From: Paenibacillus sp. FSL K6-1096
GTDB taxonomy: Bacteria > Bacillota > Bacilli > Paenibacillales > Paenibacillaceae
Direction: 5' to 3'
Assembly: GCF_037977055.1 (NCBI RefSeq)
Contig: NZ_CP150274.1
Coordinates: 1,240,001-1,304,000, forward strand
Length of the DNA: 64,000 bases
This document shows, piece by piece, positions 36,356 through 45,474 of this stretch. The position numbers and the translations under genes were made by a program. Every line of letters begins with the position of its first letter. Position 1 is the stretch's first letter. The notes below the pieces were generated by a model. The model worked only from the letters and a program-made list of their open reading frames with translations. It searched no databases and had not been told where the DNA came from.

Positions 36356-37762
36356 TTATTCAACGGCTGCGTTGGCCTCTTCCTGAATCTTCTGCAGTGC
36401 ATCGCCCATCTTCTCAGGAGTCGTCTGCCCGCCGATCAGGCTCTGAATCTGGATGTTGCTGATTTCAGTGGTGACATCCGCCTGTACCAGCGAGTCGAAG
36501 GCCGGGAAGGACGACTTGGAGCTGTTCAGCACGGCAACAATCTCGCTCATCAGATCATCCGTAATGTTCTTGTTCAGTACATCCTGGTCAATCTTCATCG
36601 CCGGCAGAACACCGTCTTCCACCAGTCCGCGTAGCTGCATATCCTCATTGAACATATTCTTAATGAAGGATTTGACTGCTGCCAGCTTGCGCTCATCTTC
36701 TCCTGCCGCAGCCGAGAAGCCATATCCGTTGTTGACATCACGCATCAGCGATGTCTGATCGCCTACACCGCCCTCAACCGGCGGAATATTGAAGAATCCG
36801 ACCTTGCCGATCAGACCTTCACCGGATTGTCCGGCCTTGAATACAGAGGATTTCCAGGTGCCGTCATACATCAGAATGGCTTCACCACTGGTGAACTGGG
36901 TCGTATATTCCGCATACTCGAACCCGAGCTCGCCTTTCTTGAAGTAGCCTTTATCGACCCACTCCTTATATTTTGCGAAGCCCTTAACGACATTCGGATC
37001 GTTCCACTTGGCCTCGCCTGTGGCGAATTTCGCGGTAACATCCGGCCCGGCATAACGGGACCAGAGGTGATTGGCCAGCATCAGCGGTACCCAGCCTGCC
37101 TTGGAAGCACCAGCCATCGGCACCTTGCCGTCCGCCTTGATGTCTGCCAGCTGCTGTTCCAGCTCCGCGAAGGTCGTCGGTGCCTTCCAGCCCTTGCTCG
37201 TATAGTACTCTTTATTATAGAAGAAGCCTTCACCCGAGCCGCCAATCGGCAATCCGTAGATTTTACCCTCATAGGTGAACGGGTCCAGGTTGGCGAATTT
37301 ATCCTTGATGCCTAATTCATCGAGAATCGGGGTCAGATCGAGCAGCTTGCCTTCCTTCGCATAGATTTTGGAGTCCGGGCTGCCGAACAGATCGAAGATC
37401 TCCGGCGGATTACCGGCGGCCATTTCCCCGCGCAGCTTCTCCTTGCGGTTCACATCGGAATCCACTCCATCCAGCTTGAAGGTAAGTCCGGGTACATCTG
37501 TCTGTACCTTGCCGACCACATCCTCCAGAATCGCCAGACGCTTCTGCTTATCTGCCCCGACCTGCGTGTGGCGGATGGTCATTTCAAAGGGTTCATCACT
37601 TACCGGCTTCTCTGTAGCCGCCGCATTCGTTGCAGCAGCTTCATTCGTCGCGGCCGTCTCACTTTCCTTGTTAGCTGCATTATTTTTGCTGTCTCCGCAG
37701 CCTGCCAGCAGCGCCGAGCTCACGAACATCAGGGACAACAGCAGTGTTAGGCTTTTTCTCAT
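36356..37762 (-). CDS. Extracellular sugar-binding lipoprotein
   Basis: 468 residues. Lipoprotein signal with SSALLAGC (Cys about residue 22), then an Ala/Thr/Glu-rich spacer and a family 1 extracellular solute-binding domain. ATG follows GGAGGG. First gene of an operon with two permeases, a kinase and a response regulator. The substrate is not evident; the family suggests oligosaccharides. A promoter is proposed at 37806-37834. Confidence 0.9.
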   Translation of the reverse strand: MRKSLTLLLSLMFVSSALLAGCGDSKNNAANKESETAATNEAAATNAAATEKPVSDEPFEMTIRHTQVGADKQKRLAILEDVVGKVQTDVPGLTFKLDGVDSDVNRKEKLRGEMAAGNPPEIFDLFGSPDSKIYAKEGKLLDLTPILDELGIKDKFANLDPFTYEGKIYGLPIGGSGEGFFYNKEYYTSKGWKAPTTFAELEQQLADIKADGKVPMAGASKAGWVPLMLANHLWSRYAGPDVTAKFATGEAKWNDPNVVKGFAKYKEWVDKGYFKKGELGFEYAEYTTQFTSGEAILMYDGTWKSSVFKAGQSGEGLIGKVGFFNIPPVEGGVGDQTSLMRDVNNGYGFSAAAGEDERKLAAVKSFIKNMFNEDMQLRGLVEDGVLPAMKIDQDVLNKNITDDLMSEIVAVLNSSKSSFPAFDSLVQADVTTEISNIQIQSLIGGQTTPEKMGDALQKIQEEANAAVE

Positions 37763-37805
37763 TACGGGTGACCCTCCCTATATAGTGGTTTCCCTTACAA
37801 GCTTT

Positions 37806-37834
37806 ATTATAGGAAATCACAAATGTAATCGGAA
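37806..37834 (-). promoter_or_regulatory. Candidate promoter of the sugar ABC operon
   Basis: Minus strand TTCCGA, 17 nt, TATAAT (complement of 37806-37811). The -10 is perfect, the -35 is weak, as expected for a regulator-dependent promoter. Confidence 0.45.
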
Positions 37835-37872
37835 GGTTAAGATTCATCTTCAATAGGGATAAAATCCTCTAT

Positions 37873-37886
37873 TGTAAGCGGATTCT
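37873..37886 (+). promoter_or_regulatory. Possible cre (CcpA) site upstream of the sugar ABC operon
   Basis: TGTAAGCGGATTCT fits the cre consensus TGNAANCGNWNNCW. About 110 nt upstream of the binding-protein gene. Confidence 0.4.
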
Positions 37887-37905
37887 GTAAGATTAGATGA
37901 CATAA

Positions 37906-37941
37906 CAAAAAGCGAAACTTCTCTGAATGGAAGCTCCGCTT
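37906..37941 (-). terminator. Terminator after pflA
   Basis: A 12-bp stem AAGCGGAGCTTC/GAAGTTTCGCTT (minus strand, two G-T pairs) followed by TTTTG, about 25 nt after the pflA stop codon. Confidence 0.85.
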
Positions 37942-37964
37942 GGGTTCAATAATAGTGTATGAGT

Positions 37965-38702
37965 TTAGACCAGGGCTGTCTCCAGACGGCCTTCTTCAAT
38001 CAGGCTGTAGGCACGCTTCACTTCTTCGTCCGAAGGTGTCTCTACTCCTTCCAATTCATAGGCCCGGCCAAGTTCTTTCCACTTGTATATGCCCATGACA
38101 TGGTATGGGAGGATTTCAAACTTCTCGACGCCGTTCAAGGTTCCAATGAACCGTCCCAGGTTCCGCAGATCCTCTTCCTTATTATGAATGCCGGGAACAT
38201 AGACGTGGCGGACCCACATTTTGCGGTTATGATCGGATAACCAGCGGGCCAGCTTCAACGTGCGGTCATTGGATTTGCCGGTCAGCTTGATATGCGCTTC
38301 GTCATCGATATGCTTCAGGTCCAACAGCACCAGATCGGTCACATCCAGCAGATCGCTGATCTTGGAGCCGTCATTGTAGCCGTTCGTATCCAGCGTGGTG
38401 TGCAGATTCCAGCGTTTCTTCACTTCAGTGAACAGCTGCTTGACGAAATGCGCCTGCAGTGTCGGTTCCCCGCCGGATACGGTAAGTCCGCCGCCGGAGG
38501 TTTTATAATAATTCAGGTAAGGTTCAATTTCCGCCAGCACATCCTCGACGGTCATCTCCTTGCCTTCATTGAGTTCCCATGTATCCGGGTTATGGCAATA
38601 CTGACATTTCAGCAGGCAGCCCTGCATAAATAGCACGAAGCGGATACCAGGGCCATCCACCGTTCCAAAGGTCTCCAAAGAGTGGACATGTCCTTTAAGC
38701 AT
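37965..38702 (-). CDS. pflA: Pyruvate formate-lyase activating enzyme
   Basis: 245 residues with the radical-SAM motif C-x3-C-x2-C in MQGCLLKCQYCHNP. It uses S-adenosylmethionine and a [4Fe-4S] cluster to create the glycyl radical in PflB, needed only without oxygen. ATG follows AAAGG at 10 nt. It follows pflB by 121 nt, with a hairpin (38760-38779) between them. Confidence 0.95.
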   Translation of the reverse strand: MLKGHVHSLETFGTVDGPGIRFVLFMQGCLLKCQYCHNPDTWELNEGKEMTVEDVLAEIEPYLNYYKTSGGGLTVSGGEPTLQAHFVKQLFTEVKKRWNLHTTLDTNGYNDGSKISDLLDVTDLVLLDLKHIDDEAHIKLTGKSNDRTLKLARWLSDHNRKMWVRHVYVPGIHNKEEDLRNLGRFIGTLNGVEKFEILPYHVMGIYKWKELGRAYELEGVETPSDEEVKRAYSLIEEGRLETALV

Positions 38703-38759
38703 GAGGGGTCATCCTTTCAAAAAAACTTAAAATTTTAATCAATTTTGAACAAGAGTGTA

Positions 38760-38779
38760 CCGCCCTCTTTCAAGGGCGG
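38760..38779 (-). other. Intercistronic hairpin between pflB and pflA
   Basis: Perfect CCGCCCT/AGGGCGG stem with a 6-nt loop and no T-run. It may stabilise the pflB message and reduce pflA expression. Confidence 0.5.
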
Positions 38780-38823
38780 CAGCACTTGGATTGATCTCAA
38801 TTCTTCAAGGGCTAGAACACAGC

Positions 38824-41085
38824 TTACATGGAGCTGTGGAAGGTACGGTTGATAACGTCCATCTGTTGTTCACGGGTCAGCTTGATGAAGTTAACCGCAT
38901 AGCCCGATACACGGATGGTCAATTGCGGGTAGTTCTCAGGATGATCCATAGCATCAAGCAGCTGCTCACGGTTAAATACGTTAACGTTCAAGTGCTGAGC
39001 GTTATTGTGGAAGTATCCGTCCATCATGAATACCAGGTTAGACTTACGGGACTCTTCATCCTTACCCAGGGCCTTAGGCACAATGGAGAAGGTGTTGGAG
39101 ATACCGTCTTGAGCATCGGAGTAAGGCAGTTTGGCAACAGAGTTCAGGGATGCCAGTGCGCCCTTCTTGTCGCGGCCGTGCATTGGGTTCGCACCAGGAG
39201 CGAACGGTTCACCCTTCTTACGTCCGTCAGGAGTAGTACCAGTCTTCTTACCATATACCACGTTGGAAGTGATGGTCAGTACAGATTGAGTCGGTACAGC
39301 ATCACGGTAAGTTTTGTTCTTGCGAATCATGGTCATGAAGGTTTCAACCAGTCCAACTGCGATGCTGTCAACAGCGTCATCGTTGTTACCGTAGCAAGGG
39401 AACTCACCTTCAATTTCGAAGTCAACTGCAATACCTTCTTCGTTGCGGATCGGCTTAACCTTAGCGTATTTGATAGCGCTCAGGGAGTCGGCAGCAACGG
39501 ACAGACCGGCGATACCGCAAGCCATTGTACGGAAAACGTCACGGTCATGCAGCGCCATTTCGATACGTTCGTAGGAATACTTGTCATGCATATAGTGAAT
39601 GATGTTCAGCGTATTGACATAAGTCTTAGCCAGCCATTCCATCATTGGTTTGAAGCGTTTCATAACTTCATCGTAATCTAGGTATTCGGAAGTGATTGCA
39701 GGGAATTCAGGACCAACCTGAACGCCGGATTTCTCATCCTTACCGCCGTTAATTGCATACAGCAGAGCTTTGGCCAGGTTGGCACGGGCTCCGAAGAACT
39801 GCATTTGCTTACCGATGCGCATTGGGGATACGCAGCAGGCAATTGCATAATCTTCACCCCAATATGGACGCATTACATCATCGTTCTCATATTGGATCGC
39901 GCTGGTCTCAATGGATACCTTGGCACAGAATTTCTTGAAGTTCTCAGGCAGCTTCTCGGACCACAGTACAGTCAGGTTCGGCTCTGGTGCAGGTCCCAGG
40001 TTGTACAGAGTGTGCAGGAAGCGGAAGCTGTTCTTCGTTACACGGGAAGTTCCGTCTTCAGCCATACCCCCGATGGATTCAGTTACCCAAGTCGGGTCAC
40101 CGGAGAACAGGTCGTTATAGTCAGGTGTACGCAGGAACTTCACGATGCGCAGCTTCATTACGAAGTGGTCAACGATTTCCTGTGCCTGTTCTTCAGTAAG
40201 AGTGCCTTCTTCCATATCGCGTTGTGCATAGATATCAAGGAAGGAGGATACGCGTCCAAGGGACATTGCCGCACCGTTCTGCTCTTTAACTGCTGCCAGA
40301 TAACCGAAGTATACCCATTGTGTAGCTTCTTTGAAGTTCACAGCCGGCTTGGAGATGTCCATTCCGTGAGCAGCAGCCATCTGTTTCAGTTCGCCCAGAG
40401 CACGGATCTGCTCGGACAGCTCTTCACGCAGGCGGATCACGTCTTCTGTCATGGAGTCTACTTCAAGCTCAGTCTGTTGCTGTTTCTTGTCTTTGATCAG
40501 GAAATCGATACCGTACAGAGCAATGCGGCGGTAGTCGCCGATGATGCGTCCGCGGCCGTAAGCGTCAGGAAGGCCAGTGATTACGCCGGATTTGCGCACA
40601 GCTCTCATTTCTGGTGTATATGCATCAAATACGCCTTGGTTATGCGTTTTGCGGATGTTCGTGAACATATCAACGATATTCTGCGGAAGCTCGAAGCCGT
40701 ATGCCTTAGTGGCATCGATCATCATCTTGATTCCGCCGAAAGGCTGAATGGAACGTCTGAACGGAGCGTCAGTCTGAACGCCGACGATCTGTTCCTTGTC
40801 CTTGTCAATGTAGCCTGGAGCGTGGGAAGTGATGGTGGAGACTGTGTCGAGGGATACATCCCACACGCCGCCTCTTTCTCTTTCTTCCTTGCTCAGCTGG
40901 GAGATAATCTTCCACAGTTCAGTTGTATTATTGGTAGGACCTACGAGGAAATCTTCATTTCCTTCATAAGGCTTGATGTTCTTAGCAATAAAGTTATTAA
41001 CATCAACTTTCTTGGACCAAGAACCTTTCACAAAACTTCTCCAACCTGATTTCAGTTCCTGTACTTCTTTTTCAATCACCGACAT
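38824..41085 (-). CDS. pflB: Formate C-acetyltransferase (pyruvate formate-lyase)
   Basis: 753 residues from ATG 41085 ([15 protein letters not shown]), with GGAGGG 7 nt upstream; a start five residues earlier lies within that site. The catalytic Cys pair in [12 protein letters not shown] and the C-terminal glycyl radical loop RVSGYAVNF are present. It converts pyruvate and CoA to acetyl-CoA and formate. Fnr boxes lie 170-210 nt upstream, and its activator pflA follows. Confidence 0.97.
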   Translation of the reverse strand: MSVIEKEVQELKSGWRSFVKGSWSKKVDVNNFIAKNIKPYEGNEDFLVGPTNNTTELWKIISQLSKEERERGGVWDVSLDTVSTITSHAPGYIDKDKEQIVGVQTDAPFRRSIQPFGGIKMMIDATKAYGFELPQNIVDMFTNIRKTHNQGVFDAYTPEMRAVRKSGVITGLPDAYGRGRIIGDYRRIALYGIDFLIKDKKQQQTELEVDSMTEDVIRLREELSEQIRALGELKQMAAAHGMDISKPAVNFKEATQWVYFGYLAAVKEQNGAAMSLGRVSSFLDIYAQRDMEEGTLTEEQAQEIVDHFVMKLRIVKFLRTPDYNDLFSGDPTWVTESIGGMAEDGTSRVTKNSFRFLHTLYNLGPAPEPNLTVLWSEKLPENFKKFCAKVSIETSAIQYENDDVMRPYWGEDYAIACCVSPMRIGKQMQFFGARANLAKALLYAINGGKDEKSGVQVGPEFPAITSEYLDYDEVMKRFKPMMEWLAKTYVNTLNIIHYMHDKYSYERIEMALHDRDVFRTMACGIAGLSVAADSLSAIKYAKVKPIRNEEGIAVDFEIEGEFPCYGNNDDAVDSIAVGLVETFMTMIRKNKTYRDAVPTQSVLTITSNVVYGKKTGTTPDGRKKGEPFAPGANPMHGRDKKGALASLNSVAKLPYSDAQDGISNTFSIVPKALGKDEESRKSNLVFMMDGYFHNNAQHLNVNVFNREQLLDAMDHPENYPQLTIRVSGYAVNFIKLTREQQMDVINRTFHSSM

Positions 41086-41229
41086 GCTAAATCCCTCCAT
41101 TTATATTTAAGTATATTTGTAGAGATCGCGGGCTTGAAGGTTGATCCCGTGTCTCGTGATCCCTTGGCTATTAGTTGTTATAAAATTCACAATCGCAGCT
41201 TTATAACGGGGATCGTTGTTTATATAAAC

Positions 41230-41272
41230 ATTTTAGTTTATTTTCTGAAAAAGGACTGTGACAAATATCACT
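41230..41272 (-). promoter_or_regulatory. Fnr-dependent pflB promoter
   Basis: TGTGACAAATATCACT (41257-41272) matches the Fnr box TGTGA-N6-TCACA except the last base. TAAAAT (complement of 41230-41235) lies so that the box is centred 41.5 bp before the expected start, the class II activator position. Inferred from sequence. Confidence 0.75.
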
Positions 41273-41277
41273 CTTTC

Positions 41278-41293
41278 GGTGATATTTGTCACT
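41278..41293 (-). promoter_or_regulatory. Second Fnr-like box at pflB
   Basis: GGTGATATTTGTCACT is one base from the Fnr box in each half. With the first box it makes a near-perfect 13-bp inverted repeat (arms TGACAAATATCAC and GTGATATTTGTCA) separated by 7 nt. Confidence 0.55.
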
Positions 41294-41347
41294 TCCAGCC
41301 AGTCCCATATTAACCTTTAAACTTATTCTTTACCAGCCAACCGTTAA

Positions 41348-43969
41348 TTAGTTGTCAAATCTTCCGTAGAATGCGTTGCGGTATACATCGGCAAGCTCAG
41401 ATACCAGCGGCAATTTCGGATTGGCAGTTGTGCACTGGTCTTCAAATGCACGGTCTGCCAGGTAATCTACACGCGATTCAAAGTCCTTAGGATCGAAGCC
41501 CAGAGCCGAGAACGATTCTTCGATACCCAGTTTCTTATTCATATCACGGATGGCATTGATCAGGCTGGTTACGCCCTCTTCAGTTGTCCGTGCAGGCAAT
41601 CCCAGGATGCGTGCAATTTCAGCATACCGTTCGTCAGCTACAAAGTGCGAGTATTTAGGGAACGAAGCGAACTTCGTAGGCTTCTTGGCATTGTAGCGGA
41701 TAACATGCGGCATCAGGATTGCATTGGTGCGGCCGTGTGCGGTGTGGTACTGTCCGCCCCATTTGTGCGCCAAGCTGTGGTTAATGCCCAGGAAGGCATT
41801 GGCGAAGGCCATACCGGCAAGTGTCGATGCGTTGTGCATTTTCTCGCGGGCCAGCTTGTCGCCGGTCAGTGCCGATTTCTCCAGCCACTGGAAGACCAGC
41901 TGAATGGCTTTGATGGCCAGACCATCTGTATAATCACTGGCCATTACCGATACATAAGCTTCAATCGCATGGGTCAGTACGTCCATACCTGTATCAGCTA
42001 CTGCAGTTTTTGGTAAGCTGTATACGAACTCAGGATCGATGATCGCTACGTCCGGAGTCAGCTCATAGTCAGCCAGCGGGTACTTAGTATTATTTGCAGT
42101 TGTCTTGTCTGTAATAACCGCGAACGAGGTAACTTCCGAACCTGTACCTGAAGTTGTAGGAATCGCTACGAATTTCGCTTTGTTGCCGAGCTTAGGGAAT
42201 TTGTATACGCGTTTGCGGATATCCATGAACTTCTGCTTCAGACCGTTGAAGTCTGCATCCGGGTGTTCATAGAACAGCCACATTCCCTTGGCAGCATCCA
42301 TCGGGGAACCGCCGCCGAGTGCAATGATGCAGTCCGGCTGGAATCTGTTCATCATGGCAGTACCTTTTTCAACTGTGGTAGTCGACGGGTCCGGTTCAAC
42401 TTCCGAGAACACTTCGATCGCTACCGGAGTCTGGCGTTGACGCAGATAGTGCTCCACTCTTTCAACATAGCCCAGTTTAACCATCATCGGGTCAGTGATA
42501 ATCGCTACGCGGGTAATGTCAGGCATTTTGGCCAGATACTGAGTGGCGCCCTTCTCGAAGTAGATCTTGTCAGGTACTTTAAACCATTGCATATTCACGG
42601 TACGACGGTTCACCCTTTTCACGTTAATCAGATTGATGGCTGTTACGTTTTGCGATACCGAGTTGCGTCCGTAAGATCCGCAGCCCAGTGTCAGTGAAGG
42701 GATATTTGTGTTGTAAATATCGCCGATTGCGCCGTGTGTGGATGGCGAGTTGACGAGAATACGTCCGGTCTGCAGACGGTTCGAGAACTTCATGATCACT
42801 TCTTCGTTGTTCGAGTGGATTGCCGAGCTGTGGCCCATGCCGCCGAATTCAACAACCTGAGCTGCGCGTTCGATACCCTGGTCAGCGTTCTTCACTTTGT
42901 AGCAGGCCAGAACCGGGCTCAGCTTCTCAGCGGACAGTGGATATTTCGTACCTACGCCTTCAAGCTCAGCCACCAGAATCTTCGTTCCGGCAGGAACCTG
43001 GATACCGCACATTTCAGCGATCTTCATTGCGGACTGGCCGACGATGGCCGGGTTAACCGCACATTTCTCAACGTTCATTGCACCGCTGGTCAGCTTGGCA
43101 GCTTCTTCTTTATTTACAAAGTAGCAGCCGTTCGCAATCATTTTCTTCTTCACTTGGTCGAAGATGGCTTCTTCAATAATAACTGCCTGTTCGGAAGCAC
43201 AGATCATACCATGGTCGAAGGATTTCGACAGGATGATGTCGGTTACGGCCTGATCGATATCCGCACTCTTCTCAATGAAGGCAGGAACGTTACCAGGACC
43301 TACGCCGAGTGCCGGCTTGCCGCAGCTGTAAGCTGCCTTAACCATTGCCGAACCGCCGGTTGCCAGGATCAGTGCAACGTCAGGATTGTTCATCAGTGCG
43401 TTTGTTTTGTCCATTGTAGGAAGCTCGATCCATTGGATGAAGTTCTCAGGAGCACCGGCTTTTACACCTGCGTCATGCAGAATTTTGGCGGCGGCTGCAC
43501 TACACTCTTGCGCTGAAGGGTGGAAACCGAATATAATAGGATTACGCGTCTTTGCGGAAATCAATGCCTTGAACATCGTGGTGGATGTTGGGTTGGTTAC
43601 CGGTGTGATACCCATGATGATTCCGACCGGTTCGGCAATCTTCTGGAAGCTGTCGTATGCGTTATCCTCAATAACGCCTACTGTCTTGTCATACTTGATT
43701 CCGTGCCAGATATATTCAGTGGAGAAGATGTTCTTCGTAATTTTGTCTTCGTAGACGCCGCGTCCTGTTTCTTCAACAGCCAGCTTCGCCAGGTACATGT
43801 GTTTGTCGAGACCGGCAAGTGCCATTGCATGAACGACTGCGTCAGTCTGCTCTTGGTCCAGGCCCATGAACGCTTCTTGGGCTTTCTTTGCTTTATCCAC
43901 CAAAGTCTGAATATATTCTTCAGCGGTGGTTTGTTTCACTTGGGCGGCGACTTCGTTTTTAACTGCCAT
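41348..43969 (-). CDS. adhE: Bifunctional acetaldehyde-CoA/alcohol dehydrogenase
   Basis: 873 residues. The N-terminal CoA-acylating aldehyde dehydrogenase domain (about 1-440) has its catalytic cysteine in DHGMICASEQ. The C-terminal iron-dependent alcohol dehydrogenase domain (about 455-873) has GGGSPMDAAK and the NHSLAHKWG metal-binding segment. It turns acetyl-CoA into ethanol with NADH, restoring redox balance beside pflB. ATG lies next to GAGGGAG. Upstream: an Fnr box and a cre site. Confidence 0.97.
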   Translation of the reverse strand: MAVKNEVAAQVKQTTAEEYIQTLVDKAKKAQEAFMGLDQEQTDAVVHAMALAGLDKHMYLAKLAVEETGRGVYEDKITKNIFSTEYIWHGIKYDKTVGVIEDNAYDSFQKIAEPVGIIMGITPVTNPTSTTMFKALISAKTRNPIIFGFHPSAQECSAAAAKILHDAGVKAGAPENFIQWIELPTMDKTNALMNNPDVALILATGGSAMVKAAYSCGKPALGVGPGNVPAFIEKSADIDQAVTDIILSKSFDHGMICASEQAVIIEEAIFDQVKKKMIANGCYFVNKEEAAKLTSGAMNVEKCAVNPAIVGQSAMKIAEMCGIQVPAGTKILVAELEGVGTKYPLSAEKLSPVLACYKVKNADQGIERAAQVVEFGGMGHSSAIHSNNEEVIMKFSNRLQTGRILVNSPSTHGAIGDIYNTNIPSLTLGCGSYGRNSVSQNVTAINLINVKRVNRRTVNMQWFKVPDKIYFEKGATQYLAKMPDITRVAIITDPMMVKLGYVERVEHYLRQRQTPVAIEVFSEVEPDPSTTTVEKGTAMMNRFQPDCIIALGGGSPMDAAKGMWLFYEHPDADFNGLKQKFMDIRKRVYKFPKLGNKAKFVAIPTTSGTGSEVTSFAVITDKTTANNTKYPLADYELTPDVAIIDPEFVYSLPKTAVADTGMDVLTHAIEAYVSVMASDYTDGLAIKAIQLVFQWLEKSALTGDKLAREKMHNASTLAGMAFANAFLGINHSLAHKWGGQYHTAHGRTNAILMPHVIRYNAKKPTKFASFPKYSHFVADERYAEIARILGLPARTTEEGVTSLINAIRDMNKKLGIEESFSALGFDPKDFESRVDYLADRAFEDQCTTANPKLPLVSELADVYRNAFYGRFDN

Positions 43970-44017
43970 CTCCCTCGTCCTCCTGTCAATTTTTAGGTTG
44001 TTTTTCTCTACACACTT

Positions 44018-44061
44018 ATCTTAACACATCCCCTTCACCTTGTATAGTGAAATCTTTCACA
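44018..44061 (-). promoter_or_regulatory. Fnr-dependent adhE promoter
   Basis: AGTGAAATCTTTCACA (44046-44061) fits the Fnr box apart from its first base. TAAGAT (complement of 44018-44023) lies about 30 nt from the box centre, close to the pflB layout. The leader would be about 43 nt. Confidence 0.7.
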
Positions 44062-44088
44062 AAGTATAAAGTTTTTTTTGATTCTTTT

Positions 44089-44102
44089 TCAAAGCGCTTT
44101 CA
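44089..44102 (-). promoter_or_regulatory. cre (CcpA) site upstream of adhE
   Basis: TGAAAGCGCTTTGA on the minus strand matches the cre consensus closely and is almost palindromic. It is centred about 80 nt before the proposed start. Confidence 0.65.
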
Positions 44103-44406
44103 TTCGATTATTTAGAGCCATATATTCCAATAATTATGCAATATTAAATTGAATTTTGTCTAATCTGCAAACGGAAATCGTGCGGTTGAGTACGAAAAAG
44201 CTTGATTTGTCTTAGAGTTGGAGGAATGGGGATAGGCTGGGCGCTGCGGACAGGGAGCGAATGTCTGAAGAGTCATGATCGGACCAGGGGTGTGCCTGTC
44301 ATGATCGGGCCGGGAAGCCGTCCCCCTCCCACGCTGCTTCTGCCGAAAGTGTGCTGGTGCGGGAAACGGAGGGGCGGCGCTGTAGTAGCCAAATGGGTAA
44401 GTATGA

Positions 44407-44634
44407 GGGGCTTTAATGCCCCTCGGTTCAGTGGATGTGGGCGATCAAGCCAATTGTGGTGCATTTATACACCTGATTTCAGCGAACACAGCCGATCGAG
44501 CCAAATGTGGTGCATTTATACACCTGATTTCAACGAACGCAGCCGATCGAGACGAATGAGGTGCATTTATACACCTGATTCCACCAAGAGGCCAAAAGCA
44601 GCCTCCCCTCTCGTCTCAGGCGCACCAGTGCACC
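44407..44634. repeat. 51-bp tandem array C, four direct units and one inverted core
   Basis: 16-nt hairpins begin at 44407 (GGGGC-TTTAAT-GCCCC), 44458, 44509 and 44560 (each GGTGCATTTATACACC), with steps of exactly 51. A related core (44619-44634) is in opposite orientation, 59 nt on. The intervening 35 bp are also similar (TTCAGCGAACACAGCCGATC type). Confidence 0.9.
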
Positions 44635-44649
44635 TGAGCCGCTTCACTA

Positions 44650-45288
44650 TTACCGCTGCCCACCATCGCCGCCGCCATCCAGATTCCCCAGTATCCGGTT
44701 CCAGGCGCCGAAGGGAAAGTCGGGATTGCCCGCGCTGCGCAGCGAGTAAGCATCCTCCCCTTCGCACACCCATCCGTAAGGCGGCTGCTCGCGCCAGTGC
44801 CGGTCCAGCCTGTCCCACAGGTACGGTTCAGCGAGCAGCGGATGCGCGGGCCATGCGGCCAGCTCATCTGCGCTATAGAGCCCCGACAGCTGGCGCATCT
44901 CCATCCCCTGCCGGACGATCGCCTCCAGCTCTGCGGGCGAGTCATAACCTACGAAGCGCTGGAGCAGCAGAGCCGGAATCCACTCCGGCACGCCCGTCCG
45001 CGCAGCGGTCTGCTGTGACAGCCGCTGCCACTCGTCCAGCCGCAGGACGAACGGGTGGAAATGCGCCTCATCATCCCAAGCGATCTCGGTCAGTTCCCCT
45101 TCGCCGTCCTCCAGCAGCAGTGAGATGTAGCTGAAGTCGTCGCCGGTCTCCAGCACCAGGCTCACCTCGTCCGTTACCGGCAGGCTAATTGGCTCCTCCT
45201 CCAGCTCCGGGTAGGCAAAATCATCCTGCAGCCGCCAATCATAACGGGCCCAGAATGTTTTGTCATGCGCAAGCGTAAGATCCAGCAT
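44650..45288 (-). CDS. Hypothetical acidic protein
   Basis: 212 residues, rich in Leu, Glu, Asp and Trp with no signal peptide or membrane helix. I do not recognise a family. Codon use looks like that of neighbouring genes and no competing frame is better. The C-terminus ends in a Gly/Asp-rich tail. Flanked by array C and by the long hairpin 45396-45435; it appears to be a single-gene unit. It may be a cytosolic hydrophobic-core protein of a Paenibacillus-specific family. Confidence 0.6.
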   Translation of the reverse strand: MLDLTLAHDKTFWARYDWRLQDDFAYPELEEEPISLPVTDEVSLVLETGDDFSYISLLLEDGEGELTEIAWDDEAHFHPFVLRLDEWQRLSQQTAARTGVPEWIPALLLQRFVGYDSPAELEAIVRQGMEMRQLSGLYSADELAAWPAHPLLAEPYLWDRLDRHWREQPPYGWVCEGEDAYSLRSAGNPDFPFGAWNRILGNLDGGGDGGQR

Positions 45289-45395
45289 GAAGACGATACC
45301 TCCTAGTAAGTAAATAATATTCAGTAGTTACTCTCTTGATCATGCCAAAGGATCAGCGCTGAAGTCAAGAAGCGCCGCAATAGCCGCAACAAACG

Positions 45396-45435
45396 CAGGG
45401 CGGGGAGAGCGCATCGCTGCGTTCTCCCCGCCCTG
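45396..45435. terminator. Long hairpin terminator of the second sugar ABC operon
   Basis: A 17-bp stem CAGGGCGGGGAGAGCGC/GCGTTCTCCCCGCCCTG with one G-T pair and a 6-nt loop. T-rich sequences follow in both directions. It lies 40 nt after the sugar-binding protein stop codon. Confidence 0.8.
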
Positions 45436-45474
45436 TTGTTGTCCCTCTAATCCGGGACGCCCTCCTAATTTACT

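Larger units (their letters stand above)
43970..44649. other. Intergenic region upstream of adhE
   Basis: No gene. It holds the adhE promoter with Fnr and cre sites (44018-44102), two direct copies of GTCATGATCGG near 44272 and 44298, and array C (44407-44634). Confidence 0.7.

Noticed and set aside
44202..45134. Plus-strand frame covering array C and the opposite of the hypothetical gene
   Set aside because: Basic, arginine-rich, driven by repeats; no initiation signal.
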